A stretch of 64,000 nt of DNA from Leptospira interrogans. Lineage in GTDB: Bacteria; Spirochaetota; Leptospiria; Leptospirales; Leptospiraceae. This document shows, piece after piece, positions 56,391 through 64,000 of this stretch. The stretch spans positions 163,514 through 227,513 of the forward strand of contig NZ_FTNA01000002.1 in assembly GCF_900156205.1 (NCBI RefSeq), given 5' to 3'. The notes beneath the pieces are model-generated. The model was given only the letters and a program-made list of their open reading frames with translations, did not search any database and had not been told where the DNA came from. Position 1 is the stretch's first letter. Every line of letters starts with the position of its first letter. Position numbers and translations under genes: made by a program.

Positions 56391-56485
56391 TTTCGAAATT
56401 TTAAAAAATATTTTTTATCCTTTTTAAAATCGATTCTGTAAATTCCTATAAAATAGTATACCAAGGATTTTGAGGCAATTTATGA

Positions 56486-56855
56486 GTTCTTACAATTGTA
56501 GAATTTGTTCATAAAAATCCTGATTTGCAATCTGCAGTGCAGTAGTTCTCACATTTTAAAAATCGATGTGTAAAAATTTAGATCTCAACTTTTTTGACAA
56601 AGAACTTTGTCCCAAAATCTATCAAACGATCCTTAGGAGTGGATTTGAGTTTCACAAAATGTAAAGAAGAAACGAGCTACTATGAAAATTTAACAAAATT
56701 AGAACCGTTCGAAAGTTCGCGAATTGCCCAAATACAACCTAATTTATAGGAACTTACATTTTATTAAAAATTTCTAAAGAATTATTGCGTAAAATTATTT
56801 GAGGTTTTGGGACAAGCTCAAAAATGGATTTTACTCAGAATTCACGTTATTTCTG
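56486..56855 (+). mobile_element. family B element, copy B4, interrupted by family A copy A3
   Basis: The left part (about 56486-56600) matches the B core: GAGTTCTTACAATTGTAGAA, TTTGTTCATAAAAATCCTGA, then AGTAGTTCTCACATTTTAAA. The right part (56820-56855: AAAAATGGATTTTACTCAGA, then ATTCACGTTATTT) matches the B right end. Between them lies a complete A3. The left inverted repeat of B4 is not recognisable. Confidence 0.6.
56602..56819 (+). mobile_element. family A inverted-repeat element, copy A3 (218 bp)
   Basis: Ends GAACTTTGTCCCAAAATC and GGTTTTGGGACAAGCTC are imperfect inverted repeats. Inside are one family D unit (CAAACGATCCTTAGGAGTGG, ending TTGAGTTTCAC) and the A core (TATGAAAATTTAACAAAATT, GAAAGTTCGCGAATTGCCCA). 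Non-coding. Confidence 0.65.
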
Positions 56856-56961
56856 TCTATAGCAAGAAAACTTATACTTTTAGAAAATCTTTAGAATTTT
56901 CAAAAATTTATTTCAAAATTCATGATTCTCTCTTGAAATTTTAACAAATCATGAATGAATT

Positions 56962-56979
56962 CTCTCTTCGTAAAGAGAG
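56962..56979 (+). promoter_or_regulatory. hairpin that could mask the ribosome-binding site of the next gene
   Basis: CTCTCTT at 56962-56968 pairs with AAGAGAG at 56973-56979 around a CGTA loop. The right arm overlaps the Shine-Dalgarno sequence (AGAGAGG) ten bases before the GTG at 56990. A seven-pair stem next to the start could limit translation until melted. Confidence 0.4.
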
Positions 56980-56989
56980 GAATTTTTAC

Positions 56990-57277
56990 GTGATTCAAAA
57001 ACATTTTCAAACAGTGTTATTTTTAAGTTTAGTTTTAACTGGAGTTTTGTTGCTGCCTGGAAAAGTATTTTCGCAAGCAAGTGATGCTGCAGCTGCGATT
57101 CAAGAGGCATGTAATCGTTTGGTAAACGAGGGAATGTACAAAAGTTGCAAAGCAGCCCCAGGCTTTTCCGCGCAACAAGGTTATTATAGTCAGTCGGCTC
57201 AAGTTAAATGTGAATGTATCAACAAAAAAGATAACAATAAAACTATTGTTACAATCAGTCTCGGCCAGTATTATTAA
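56990..57277 (+). CDS. small secreted protein, cysteine-containing
   Basis: About 95 residues. A signal peptide (HFQTVLFLSLVLTGVLLLPG, then KVFSQA) suggests cleavage after SQA. The mature part of about 65 residues has four cysteines (EACNRL, KSCKAA, VKCECI) and a polar, Gln- and Tyr-rich middle. I recognise no family. The longest frame starts at ATG 56951 without a Shine-Dalgarno; the GTG used here has GAGAGG about ten bases upstream and places the leader at the N-terminus. It stands alone between repeat elements. Confidence 0.6.
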   Translation: MIQKHFQTVLFLSLVLTGVLLLPGKVFSQASDAAAAIQEACNRLVNEGMYKSCKAAPGFSAQQGYYSQSAQVKCECINKKDNNKTIVTISLGQYY

Positions 57278-57347
57278 AAATTTTTAAATGGTGTTTTATC
57301 TTATTTTCATAAATGGAGCACCATTATTTATTTTTAAAAAAATTTAA

Positions 57348-57514
57348 GAGCTTGTTCCAAAACCCATAATGTGTGGGAACTACTACGAAAGTTTAACGAG
57401 ATTAAAACTGCTTGAAAGTTCGCAAATGGGACCTAATTGTAGGAACTACTGCATATTATTAAAAATTTCTAAAAAATTATCTCGTAAAATTCTTTGAGGT
57501 TTGAAAACAAACTC
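57348..57514 (+). mobile_element. family A inverted-repeat element, copy A4 (167 bp)
   Basis: Ends GAGCTTGTTCCAAAACC and GGTTTGAAAACAAACTC are imperfect inverted repeats. The core GTGGGAACTACTACGAAAGT, then TTAACGAGATTAAAACTG and GTAGGAACTACTGCATATTA, matches A1-A3. Non-coding. Confidence 0.7.
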
Positions 57515-57689
57515 TAAAGATAACGTTCTGGGTAAAATAAATTTTTTATTTGGCAACATTATCATCTAACAGTGATTTTACCTAGAAATTTTATTTAGGG
57601 AAATATCCAGAATTTTCTACCAGCTTTTCAGTGTTTACCCAAATCAAACATCTTTATCAACAAACTAAACAAATAATAACTTTCTAATT

Positions 57690-58165
<476 letters not shown>

Positions 58166-58177
58166 GAAGTTGAGGAT

Positions 58178-59058
58178 ATGCTTTTGATTTTTGGCAAAAT
58201 AACAAAACTTTTAAAGCCTTTAATTTGCAAATTTAAAACTTTAATAAAACTAGATAAAATTATAAAAAAGATTATCAATTTAGATCTATACTCATCTTTC
58301 GAAAATATATTAATCAAAACAGAAAAAGGAAAAATTAAATTTTTTGGTTTTGGACCAATTACAATTTGGAAGGCTCAAACTTTATTTATACAAGAACCTG
58401 AGACTATTGAATGGATAGAAACATTTTCAAACGATTCTGTTTTTTGGGATATTGGAGCTAATATAGGAAATTATTCTATATATGCAGGAAATTTAAATAA
58501 GAATTTAAAAATATTAGCTTTTGAGCCATCTGCAGTAAATTTTTTTTATTGAATAGAAATATATTTTTAAACGAAATGGACCAAAGCATCAGTGCCTATC
58601 CAATAGCATTTAATGATCTTAACTCTCTTGGTTATCTTCATATGAATTCTGATACTCCCGGAGGTACTATGAATTTTTTTAGTGAAAAAGATATAATAAA
58701 AGAAACTAAAGTTGGCGGTAGAATTATTCAAATTAACTGTAGACAAGCTATAACATCTTATACAATCGATTCCTTTGTTGATCTGTACAAACCACCTCTT
58801 CCAAATTATATTAAAATCGACGTTGATAATTTTGGGTATAAAATTATAAAAGGAGGCGTAAAGATATTGAACAATCCTAAATTAAAATCAGTATCAATCG
58901 AACTTAATGACAATGAAATTGATCATGTTACTCGTGTTGTTTCGATAATGAAAAAATCAGGTTTTCATAAAATTGAAAAATACCAACATGAAACAATATT
59001 TCATAAAGAGAGTTATTCTTCTTTTTATAATTACATTTTCTATAAAAAATCAAAATAA
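58178..59058 (+). pseudogene. FkbM-family methyltransferase, frameshifted at a T-run
   Basis: Two frames together give one SAM-dependent methyltransferase of about 293 residues. Part 1 (58178-58552) has the SAM-binding motif VFWDIGANIGNYSIYAG and ILAFEPSAVNFF. Part 2 (to 59058) continues LNRNIFLNEMD and has YIKIDVDNFGYKIIKGG and KSVSIELND, the later FkbM motifs. The break is at eight T at 58540-58547; nine T would restore a single frame. The gene may be a pseudogene, a phase-variable gene, or affected by a read error. FkbM enzymes methylate sugars of polysaccharides or natural products. It starts at ATG with GAGG upstream and is flanked by 19-bp inverted repeats. Confidence 0.85.
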
Positions 59059-59371
59059 GCTTTTTATTGTGTCTATTAAAATTAATTCTACATAATTAAG
59101 AATTTACTTTCTACTCAGATATTATATTTCAAAAATAGAATAATATATATGCTTAGACTTTTCATACGACCAAAATCACAAAGCACCCATAAAATACTTT
59201 TTATTAAAAATAGACACTTACTAATTTTTATAAATCGAGTAATAAAAATTTATTTCTCCAAAACTTAACTACGAACCATTAAATTCCCATAATACATATT
59301 ATATAACATACAGATATTCAAAAAATTAATTAATCTATAAATTCAATATATTATTAAATACTAATTTAGCA
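59059..59371. other. intergenic region, A+T-rich, with the right 19-bp inverted repeat
   Basis: Between the FkbM gene and the S1/P1 nuclease gene, which converge. Very A+T-rich, as is the FkbM gene itself. It carries the right arm of the inverted repeat. Confidence 0.6.
59284..59302 (-). repeat. right 19-bp inverted repeat flanking the FkbM gene
   Basis: TTCCCATAATACATATTAT, the exact reverse complement of 58150-58168. The two arms bound a 1115-bp interior that contains only the methyltransferase gene. Confidence 0.9.
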
Positions 59372-60256
59372 TTATTCAGAACCAGGCTTAGAAAATAATT
59401 TCTCCAAATGCCTAGCTAATCTAACGCCTGCATTTGCAAGCTGATGTTTTACAACTGGCAACGCATTTTGAATATATGAATCTGAAATTCTTGTAATTGA
59501 ACGACCACTTGGAATTCCATCATAAGCGACATTGCGAGCAAAATGAAAACTTTGAAACGTCCAAACCTCAGGATTCATTTGAGTTTCACTTTGTGCAAAA
59601 GCTATGTCCGATTTTAAAATAATAGTCACCGTGACTGGGTTTGTACTGATATAATTTACTAAATTGATATCCCACATACTATGCAAATTAGTCTTACGTT
59701 TTCCAATTTGCACACTCACCCGATTTCCCCCAAGATCATTGTTTCTTTCCGCAGTATGTAAAGGTTGATGTAAATCCCCAATAAAATGTACAACAAAAGA
59801 AAGAGCTTGTAATCGTTTTGCTTTTGTCTGAGTTGTATCCGCTAACACACTACTCCATTTATTAATTTCAGCTACTACACAGGTAGATTTACAAATTTTT
59901 TCTATATCGTCATGGGTAGGATTCGTCAATGAAATGGGAATATCTATAAAATGCCAAGGACCTGTATTTGTCGGAGGTGCTGGACTGCTAAACACTTGAC
60001 TACAAACTGGACTCATCTCTCTTCTTTGAGACTGAAATGCTTTTAACTCATCCGGACAAGTAGAAATTTGTTCTAAAGTTAGATCTCCTAAAATATCATT
60101 TATTGGATCAAACTTTTTAGAATTTATCAATAATTGTTGCGCAATAATTCCAATTGTACGATGCCCTTCCCATCCCCAAGCATAAACATTATAATTACAT
60201 AATAAAAAAATAATCACAAAAGTTAAAAACTTTATCTGAAAAAAAACCTTTTTCAT
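59372..60256 (-). CDS. secreted S1/P1-type nuclease
   Basis: About 294 residues with a signal peptide (FQIKFLTFVIIFLLCNYNVYA) whose cleavage would expose an N-terminal Trp (WGWEGHR). In S1/P1 nucleases this Trp and the following His coordinate zinc. Further zinc-site motifs are present: FVVHFIGDLHQPLHTAERNN, GGNRVSV, and LHSMWDINLV. The family cleaves single-stranded nucleic acids and 3'-nucleotides, and in bacteria it is relatively uncommon. It could help nucleotide scavenging. The start (ATG after AAGGAG) is 14 codons inside the longest frame. Confidence 0.9.
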   Translation of the reverse strand: MKKVFFQIKFLTFVIIFLLCNYNVYAWGWEGHRTIGIIAQQLLINSKKFDPINDILGDLTLEQISTCPDELKAFQSQRREMSPVCSQVFSSPAPPTNTGPWHFIDIPISLTNPTHDDIEKICKSTCVVAEINKWSSVLADTTQTKAKRLQALSFVVHFIGDLHQPLHTAERNNDLGGNRVSVQIGKRKTNLHSMWDINLVNYISTNPVTVTIILKSDIAFAQSETQMNPEVWTFQSFHFARNVAYDGIPSGRSITRISDSYIQNALPVVKHQLANAGVRLARHLEKLFSKPGSE

Positions 60257-61052
60257 AAAACTCCTTTTCTTAAATTGAATTTGTTGAAATACAAGCAAAA
60301 TTTTTAAAAACTTTATTTTATTACATAAAAATTACTTAAGTATTATATTCAAAAAATAAAATATTAAAAATAATAAAAGGAAGTATACATATAAAAATTT
60401 AACAAAAAAAATAATTTTTTTAAGATATGATATAAATGTTTTTATTGAAAATATAACAGTAAAGTCACAAAACAAATATTCAATTGAAAATCACTTGATC
60501 CTCAATTGCGCTTTTGCATTGGATTTTATCAAACTTACAGAAGCAACACTTTGTGATAGATTCTTAGGTAACTAATTTTATAAGGATGAATAATATTTTG
60601 AATCTAAACGGAATTTTGTGATAAAAATTTATATTAAAACTATATAACAGAATTTTGCTTCGAAATAGGTTTTTAGATAAAAATTTAGGTAATCAACTTT
60701 ATGAGGCGTAACTAAACTCAGCACAGCAAAACACTCTTTCAAACTTTAGAGATCACTCCCTGAATGCCGATCCTTAGAGAGGTCTGCTGGGGTTTCTGGA
60801 GAGTTCAACAGATCGCGTTCTATAATCAATTAAAACGAAATATCACATTACGCTTCTTTCATACAATTTATTGATTGGAGTTAAAAGCACAGTTTAGCAA
60901 AGCCGATTCGCCCCGGTTTTCTTACTTTGAATTGATGTGTAAATGATTGGTTGGATACACTATTATGTAATTTTCTAAGTAGCCACTTTGTTCTATAGTT
61001 TTAATAAAACAGAATTCACTTTCAAAATGAATCCTACGTTTAGATAAAAATA
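60257..61052. other. intergenic region, 0.8 kb
   Basis: Upstream of the nuclease and downstream of the PHP-domain gene (both minus strand). The first 200 bases are extremely A+T-rich. A slightly G+C-richer patch (60715-60830, with AACTCAGCACAGCAAAACAC) may be a decayed family D repeat. No gene seen. Confidence 0.55.
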
Positions 61053-62183
61053 TTATTTTGTATCAGAGTTAGAGGTTCTATAAAATGGATTTGAATATAT
61101 ATACCCGGAAGAAAAAGTTACTTTCACGATTACATATTCGTCTTCGTTTTGAAATTGATAAGAAGATCTAAATTCTAGTTGATCTTCTTTGAGAATTTTT
61201 CCATTTTTTCCAATAAATACTATTTTGAGAAATTTATCTGGAAACTCCGCAAAGATCCGATCTTTTGTTAATTTTAATTCCGTAATTTTAGGATCTTCCA
61301 TATAATCCGCAATCTTTATTACAGAAACATAATTTCCTTTTTTAAGATTCCGAATAATTTCATCCCGTTCTGTCGAATGGGTATTCAATAAAATATAACG
61401 AACAAAAGCCTCTCCTTCATTTTGATCTGAAAAAGTAAGTTCATGAAAAATTCTCTGATAAAGAGGAAGTTTCATAGCTCGAATCAATTCTCCGGGAAAA
61501 TAATGCAAATCGTCCCCACTCGTTGCAAACATCGGAATTCCTTGATCTAAAAGTCGAATCCAATTTTCAAAAGTATCTCCGTAAGTAGAAAACACTTCCA
61601 CTGCATCTACTCCTTGTAAACGTTCTAAAATTTTATAAGAAATGGATCCTTCTAAACCGGGATGACTTATCACAATAAAAGCTCCCGATTTTTGCATCTG
61701 ATCAATCGTCCATTGTATATTTTCTTTAGAAGCATATAGAGGAAAAAAATCTCGAATTAAGCTTTCAGCACCTAACGCAAGAATGTGTTTCCTATTAAAG
61801 TCCCTTCCCCATTCATACCCCGGAAAATACTTAAGATCTTTAGATTCAGTTCCGCTAATTTTTAAATAATCCGTAATACTAATTAGATCGTATTTTTTTT
61901 CTAAATATTTTTCCTGAATCTCTTCCGGAGAACTTCTAAAAGGAGAAAAACCATCCCGATCCGAATGAAGATGAAACGCCATCTTTAACCATCTATGTTT
62001 CGTTTCAGAATAAGGAGAATAAATTCTATTTCCTTTAAATGGAGAATTTTTGGTCAATCTTAGATCTTTTGTTAAAATAAAAGAAGTAAGAAGATGTATA
62101 ATAACAAAAAAAGTAAACGCGCCTAAAACTTTATACAGGACTCTAGGATGAATTCTTCTTTTAAATACCATGATAAATTCCAT
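61053..62183 (-). CDS. membrane-anchored PHP-domain metal-dependent hydrolase
   Basis: About 376 residues. One N-terminal membrane helix (VLGAFTFFVIIHLLTSFIL) is followed by a PHP domain (about 65-270). Metal-site motifs are FHLHSDRDGFSPFRSS, SITDYLK, HILALGAES, VISHPGLEG and FATSGDDLHYFPGE. The C-terminal 100 residues look beta-rich, perhaps a sugar- or substrate-binding module. PHP proteins include phosphoesterases; the substrate is unknown. The longest frame begins at a TTG (62231) without a Shine-Dalgarno; ATG at 62183 or 62171 is more likely. Confidence 0.82.
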   Translation of the reverse strand: MEFIMVFKRRIHPRVLYKVLGAFTFFVIIHLLTSFILTKDLRLTKNSPFKGNRIYSPYSETKHRWLKMAFHLHSDRDGFSPFRSSPEEIQEKYLEKKYDLISITDYLKISGTESKDLKYFPGYEWGRDFNRKHILALGAESLIRDFFPLYASKENIQWTIDQMQKSGAFIVISHPGLEGSISYKILERLQGVDAVEVFSTYGDTFENWIRLLDQGIPMFATSGDDLHYFPGELIRAMKLPLYQRIFHELTFSDQNEGEAFVRYILLNTHSTERDEIIRNLKKGNYVSVIKIADYMEDPKITELKLTKDRIFAEFPDKFLKIVFIGKNGKILKEDQLEFRSSYQFQNEDEYVIVKVTFSSGYIYSNPFYRTSNSDTK

Positions 62184-62329
62184 TTCAAAATTTCCGTATT
62201 TTCTGAAAAAAAATATTCTTTTCTTTTTCAATTTTTATATTCGGATTTTTTAGAAGTTTTTTTAAAATGTCAGAGATTTGTAATCTTTCATTTATAGATA
62301 ATTTAAATTAGTTTTCCAGGAGGTATTTT

Positions 62330-62875
62330 ATGCCAAAGGTTTTAGTTCCATTTGCAGAAGGAATGGAGGAGATGGAGGCAGTTATCATAGTAGACGTTCT
62401 TCGTAGGGCCGGAATAGAAGTTTTAAGCGCATCTCTAAAAGAAGGTCCAGTAAAGGCGTCCAGAGGAATACGTATTTTAGCAGATACAACATTAGATGAA
62501 ATTAATTTCGAAGATTTTGATATGATTGTTCTTCCAGGAGGTGGAGGTGGAACAAAAGTTTTAAGTGCAGAACCAAAAGTTTCAGAACTTCTCAAAAATG
62601 CAAAAGAAAAAAACAAATGGATCGCCGCAATCTGCGCAGCTCCTAGTATTTTAGTACATCAAAATATTTTAACATCTAAGGATCGTTTTACTGCGTTTCC
62701 AGGAATTATATCGAATAACTCCGGTTACACTGGTTCCCGGTTAGAAATTTCCGGAAAAATAATTACGAGCATAGGCCCTGGTTCCGCATTTGAATTTGCT
62801 TTAGAACTCGTTAAAATTCTATCTGGAGAAGAATCCATGTTAAAAGTAAAATCAGCCCTTCAACTGGCTTCATGA
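62330..62875 (+). CDS. DJ-1/PfpI (ThiJ) family protein
   Basis: A 181-residue cytosolic protein. It has the flavodoxin-like start KVLVPFAEGMEEMEAV (with the conserved acidic residue in EGMEEME), VLPGGGGGTKVL, and the nucleophile-elbow AAICAAPSIL with Cys102, and ends EFALELVKIL. Members are glyoxalase/deglycase-like or redox chaperones; which activity applies here is not readable. The Shine-Dalgarno CAGGAGG is strong. Its stop overlaps the sirtuin start (ATGA), so the two are one operon. Confidence 0.92.
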   Translation: MPKVLVPFAEGMEEMEAVIIVDVLRRAGIEVLSASLKEGPVKASRGIRILADTTLDEINFEDFDMIVLPGGGGGTKVLSAEPKVSELLKNAKEKNKWIAAICAAPSILVHQNILTSKDRFTAFPGIISNNSGYTGSRLEISGKIITSIGPGSAFEFALELVKILSGEESMLKVKSALQLAS

Positions 62876-63612
62876 AAGAATTTATAACAAAACACAGAGA
62901 TAAATTTCAAAAAATTAGCGCAATTTCCGGAGCAGGTATTTCTGCCGAAAGTGGAATTCCTACGTTTCGTGGAAGTGAAGGTCTATGGAAAAATTTTAGA
63001 GCGGAAGATCTTGCAACTCCTCAAGCTTTTTCCAAAAACCCTAAACTAGTCTGGGAATGGTATCTTTGGAGAAGAAATATCATCGAGACCAAACGTCCCA
63101 ACCCTGGACATTTTGCTCTTGTAGAATTAGAAAGAATACATCCTGATTTTTTTCTAATCACCCAAAATGTGGATGGGCTCCATTCTCAAGCAGGTTCTAA
63201 AAAGTTAACCGAAATTCATGGAAATATTTTTATCAATCGATGTATTTCTTGCGGACAAGAATCTAAGGAAACGATATCTGAAAACACAACTCCTCTTCCC
63301 CCACAATGCCAGAATTGTAATTCTTTTTTAAGACCAGGAGTCGTTTGGTTCGGAGAAAGTTATGATGATTTTAAATTGAATTTTTCTATCCAAAGAATGA
63401 AACATACAGATCTATTACTCGTTCTTGGAACTTCGGGTTCTGTCAGTATGCCCGTTTATCTAGCGCAGATCGCAAAGGACTCTGGTGCGCTTCTTGTAGA
63501 AATCAACCCGGAACGTTCTTCCTTTTCTTCTTCCGTTGATTTATTTCTACAAGGCAAGACGGGTGAGGTTTTACCAGAATTAATACGAGAAATTTTAGAC
63601 AATCCATCCTAA
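62872..63612 (+). CDS. cobB: NAD-dependent protein deacylase, class III sirtuin (CobB-like)
   Basis: A 246-residue sirtuin. The NAD-binding motifs ISGAGISAESGIPTFRG and TQNVDGLHSQAGS are present, the catalytic base is His116 in TEIHGN, and two zinc pairs are CISCG and CQNC. Tyr64 and Arg67 in the WYLWRR segment form the YxxR pair that defines class III sirtuins, which prefer succinyl- and malonyl-lysine. Translationally coupled to the DJ-1 gene by a four-base overlap. Confidence 0.93.
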   Translation: MKEFITKHRDKFQKISAISGAGISAESGIPTFRGSEGLWKNFRAEDLATPQAFSKNPKLVWEWYLWRRNIIETKRPNPGHFALVELERIHPDFFLITQNVDGLHSQAGSKKLTEIHGNIFINRCISCGQESKETISENTTPLPPQCQNCNSFLRPGVVWFGESYDDFKLNFSIQRMKHTDLLLVLGTSGSVSMPVYLAQIAKDSGALLVEINPERSSFSSSVDLFLQGKTGEVLPELIREILDNPS

Positions 63613-64000
63613 CGTCTCATTTGACTTATGTTAACTTGAGTACGTCGTAATAAAATCGAGACGATCCAGCTTGCCTATAACAAGCCAGACTAGTAGGCTC
63701 TTTAACTCTGGTTAATAAATTGCATACAAGAAACATAGGAGAGAGCCATAACCAACCCCACAAGTTGAATAGGATTTTAGAATCAAAATGAACTCAACAG
63801 AACGGGCTTTCTATGGATCGCCGTTCTAGGCTCAAAAAGGCACATTTTTCAAGTGTTCCGACAAGAATGAGTCTTTTTACTTGCAAAAAGTATGTTTTTC
63901 TGATAGAAAAAAATTTTCCGAACCTTACCACCTCCGTCCCCCACCCAAAAATAGGGAAAACTCAACACAACGCTCTTTATGAATCGCGTTGGAAAACTCA
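63613..64000. other. intergenic region at the window end, with repeats
   Basis: Contains the CCCCCACCCAAAAAT block (63938-63952) also seen after rpoD, and a family D unit in reverse orientation from 63957 to the window end. No gene can be called; a CDS may follow beyond the window. Confidence 0.55.
63957..64000 (-). repeat. family D unit, reverse orientation, cut by the window end
   Basis: The reverse complement reads TGAGTTTTCCAACGCGATTC, then ATAAAGAGCGTTGTGTTGAG, nearly the same as the pair at 16171-16240. Confidence 0.6.

Larger units (their letters stand above)
56391..56989. other. intergenic region with nested inverted-repeat elements
   Basis: Between the MCP and a small secreted protein. 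Most of it is a family B element split by a family A element (both listed). The last 100 bases hold the leader of the secreted-protein gene. Confidence 0.6.

Noticed and set aside
63613..63760. Possible tRNA fragment (short self-complementary segments)
   Set aside because: No cloverleaf with proper D- and T-loops can be formed; the only tRNA-like feature is a short GC stem.

Overview
The window looks like chromosomal DNA of a pathogenic Leptospira (Spirochaetota, L. interrogans group). Grounds: A+T-rich DNA with gene-poor spacers, several lipoproteins with relaxed spirochaetal lipoboxes, leptospiral-type genes (SpoIIE phosphatase with a seven-helix sensor, class 1 FBPase, GlpD, S1/P1 nuclease), and short dispersed repeats carrying variants of a GTAGGAACTACTAC-like motif. 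The species is an inference from overall character; no database search was possible.

Layout. 1-3.8 kb: 5' end of a UvrD-type helicase, a SlyD-like prolyl isomerase, an unknown protein and a SpoIIE phosphatase sensor. 4.6-10 kb: 2,4-dienoyl-CoA reductase, a peptidoglycan amidase, LeuA and a VOC protein. 10-12.4 kb: three small lipoproteins, two of them paralogs. 12.5-16 kb: queuosine-precursor transporter, GH18 protein and Sua5/TsaC. 16-17.6 kb: a gene-free, repeat-filled spacer. 17.6-23.4 kb: SppA divergent from UvrA, then an acyl-CoA-dehydrogenase-like orphan. 23.4-28.1 kb: a 46-bp tandem array, a CDF exporter, an OmpA-like protein, MgtE and a lipoprotein. 28.8-35.7 kb: an MgtA-type P-ATPase and a two-gene histidine-kinase module. 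36.5-42.9 kb: FBPase, small proteins, then the macromolecular-synthesis group S21, YqeY, DnaG, RpoD. 43.5-47.7 kb: GlpD divergent from TyrS, then a NodB-domain protein. 48-54 kb: a TonB-dependent receptor with a cysteine-rich lipoprotein and its paralog, and an SRPBCC protein. 54.8-64 kb: an MCP, a small secreted protein, a frameshifted FkbM methyltransferase between 19-bp inverted repeats, an S1/P1-type nuclease, a PHP-domain protein, and a DJ-1/sirtuin operon.

Most of the window is ordinary housekeeping and envelope biology. The accessory signal lies in the spacers. At least three families of short, gene-less elements with terminal inverted repeats occur (about 100 bp with GAGTTGTTGAAAAAT ends; about 170-250 bp with GAGCTTGTCTCAAAAC ends; about 175-190 bp with TTAACGTGAGTTCG ends), including one element nested inside another. 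The strongest candidate mobile or switchable locus is the FkbM gene at 58.2-59.1 kb. It sits next to a G+C-richer block resembling a group II intron remnant, lies inside a perfect 19-bp inverted repeat, and is interrupted at a run of eight T.

Start sites were chosen on Shine-Dalgarno spacing and family N-termini, so several are shorter than the longest open frame. Domain calls rest on motifs read by eye.
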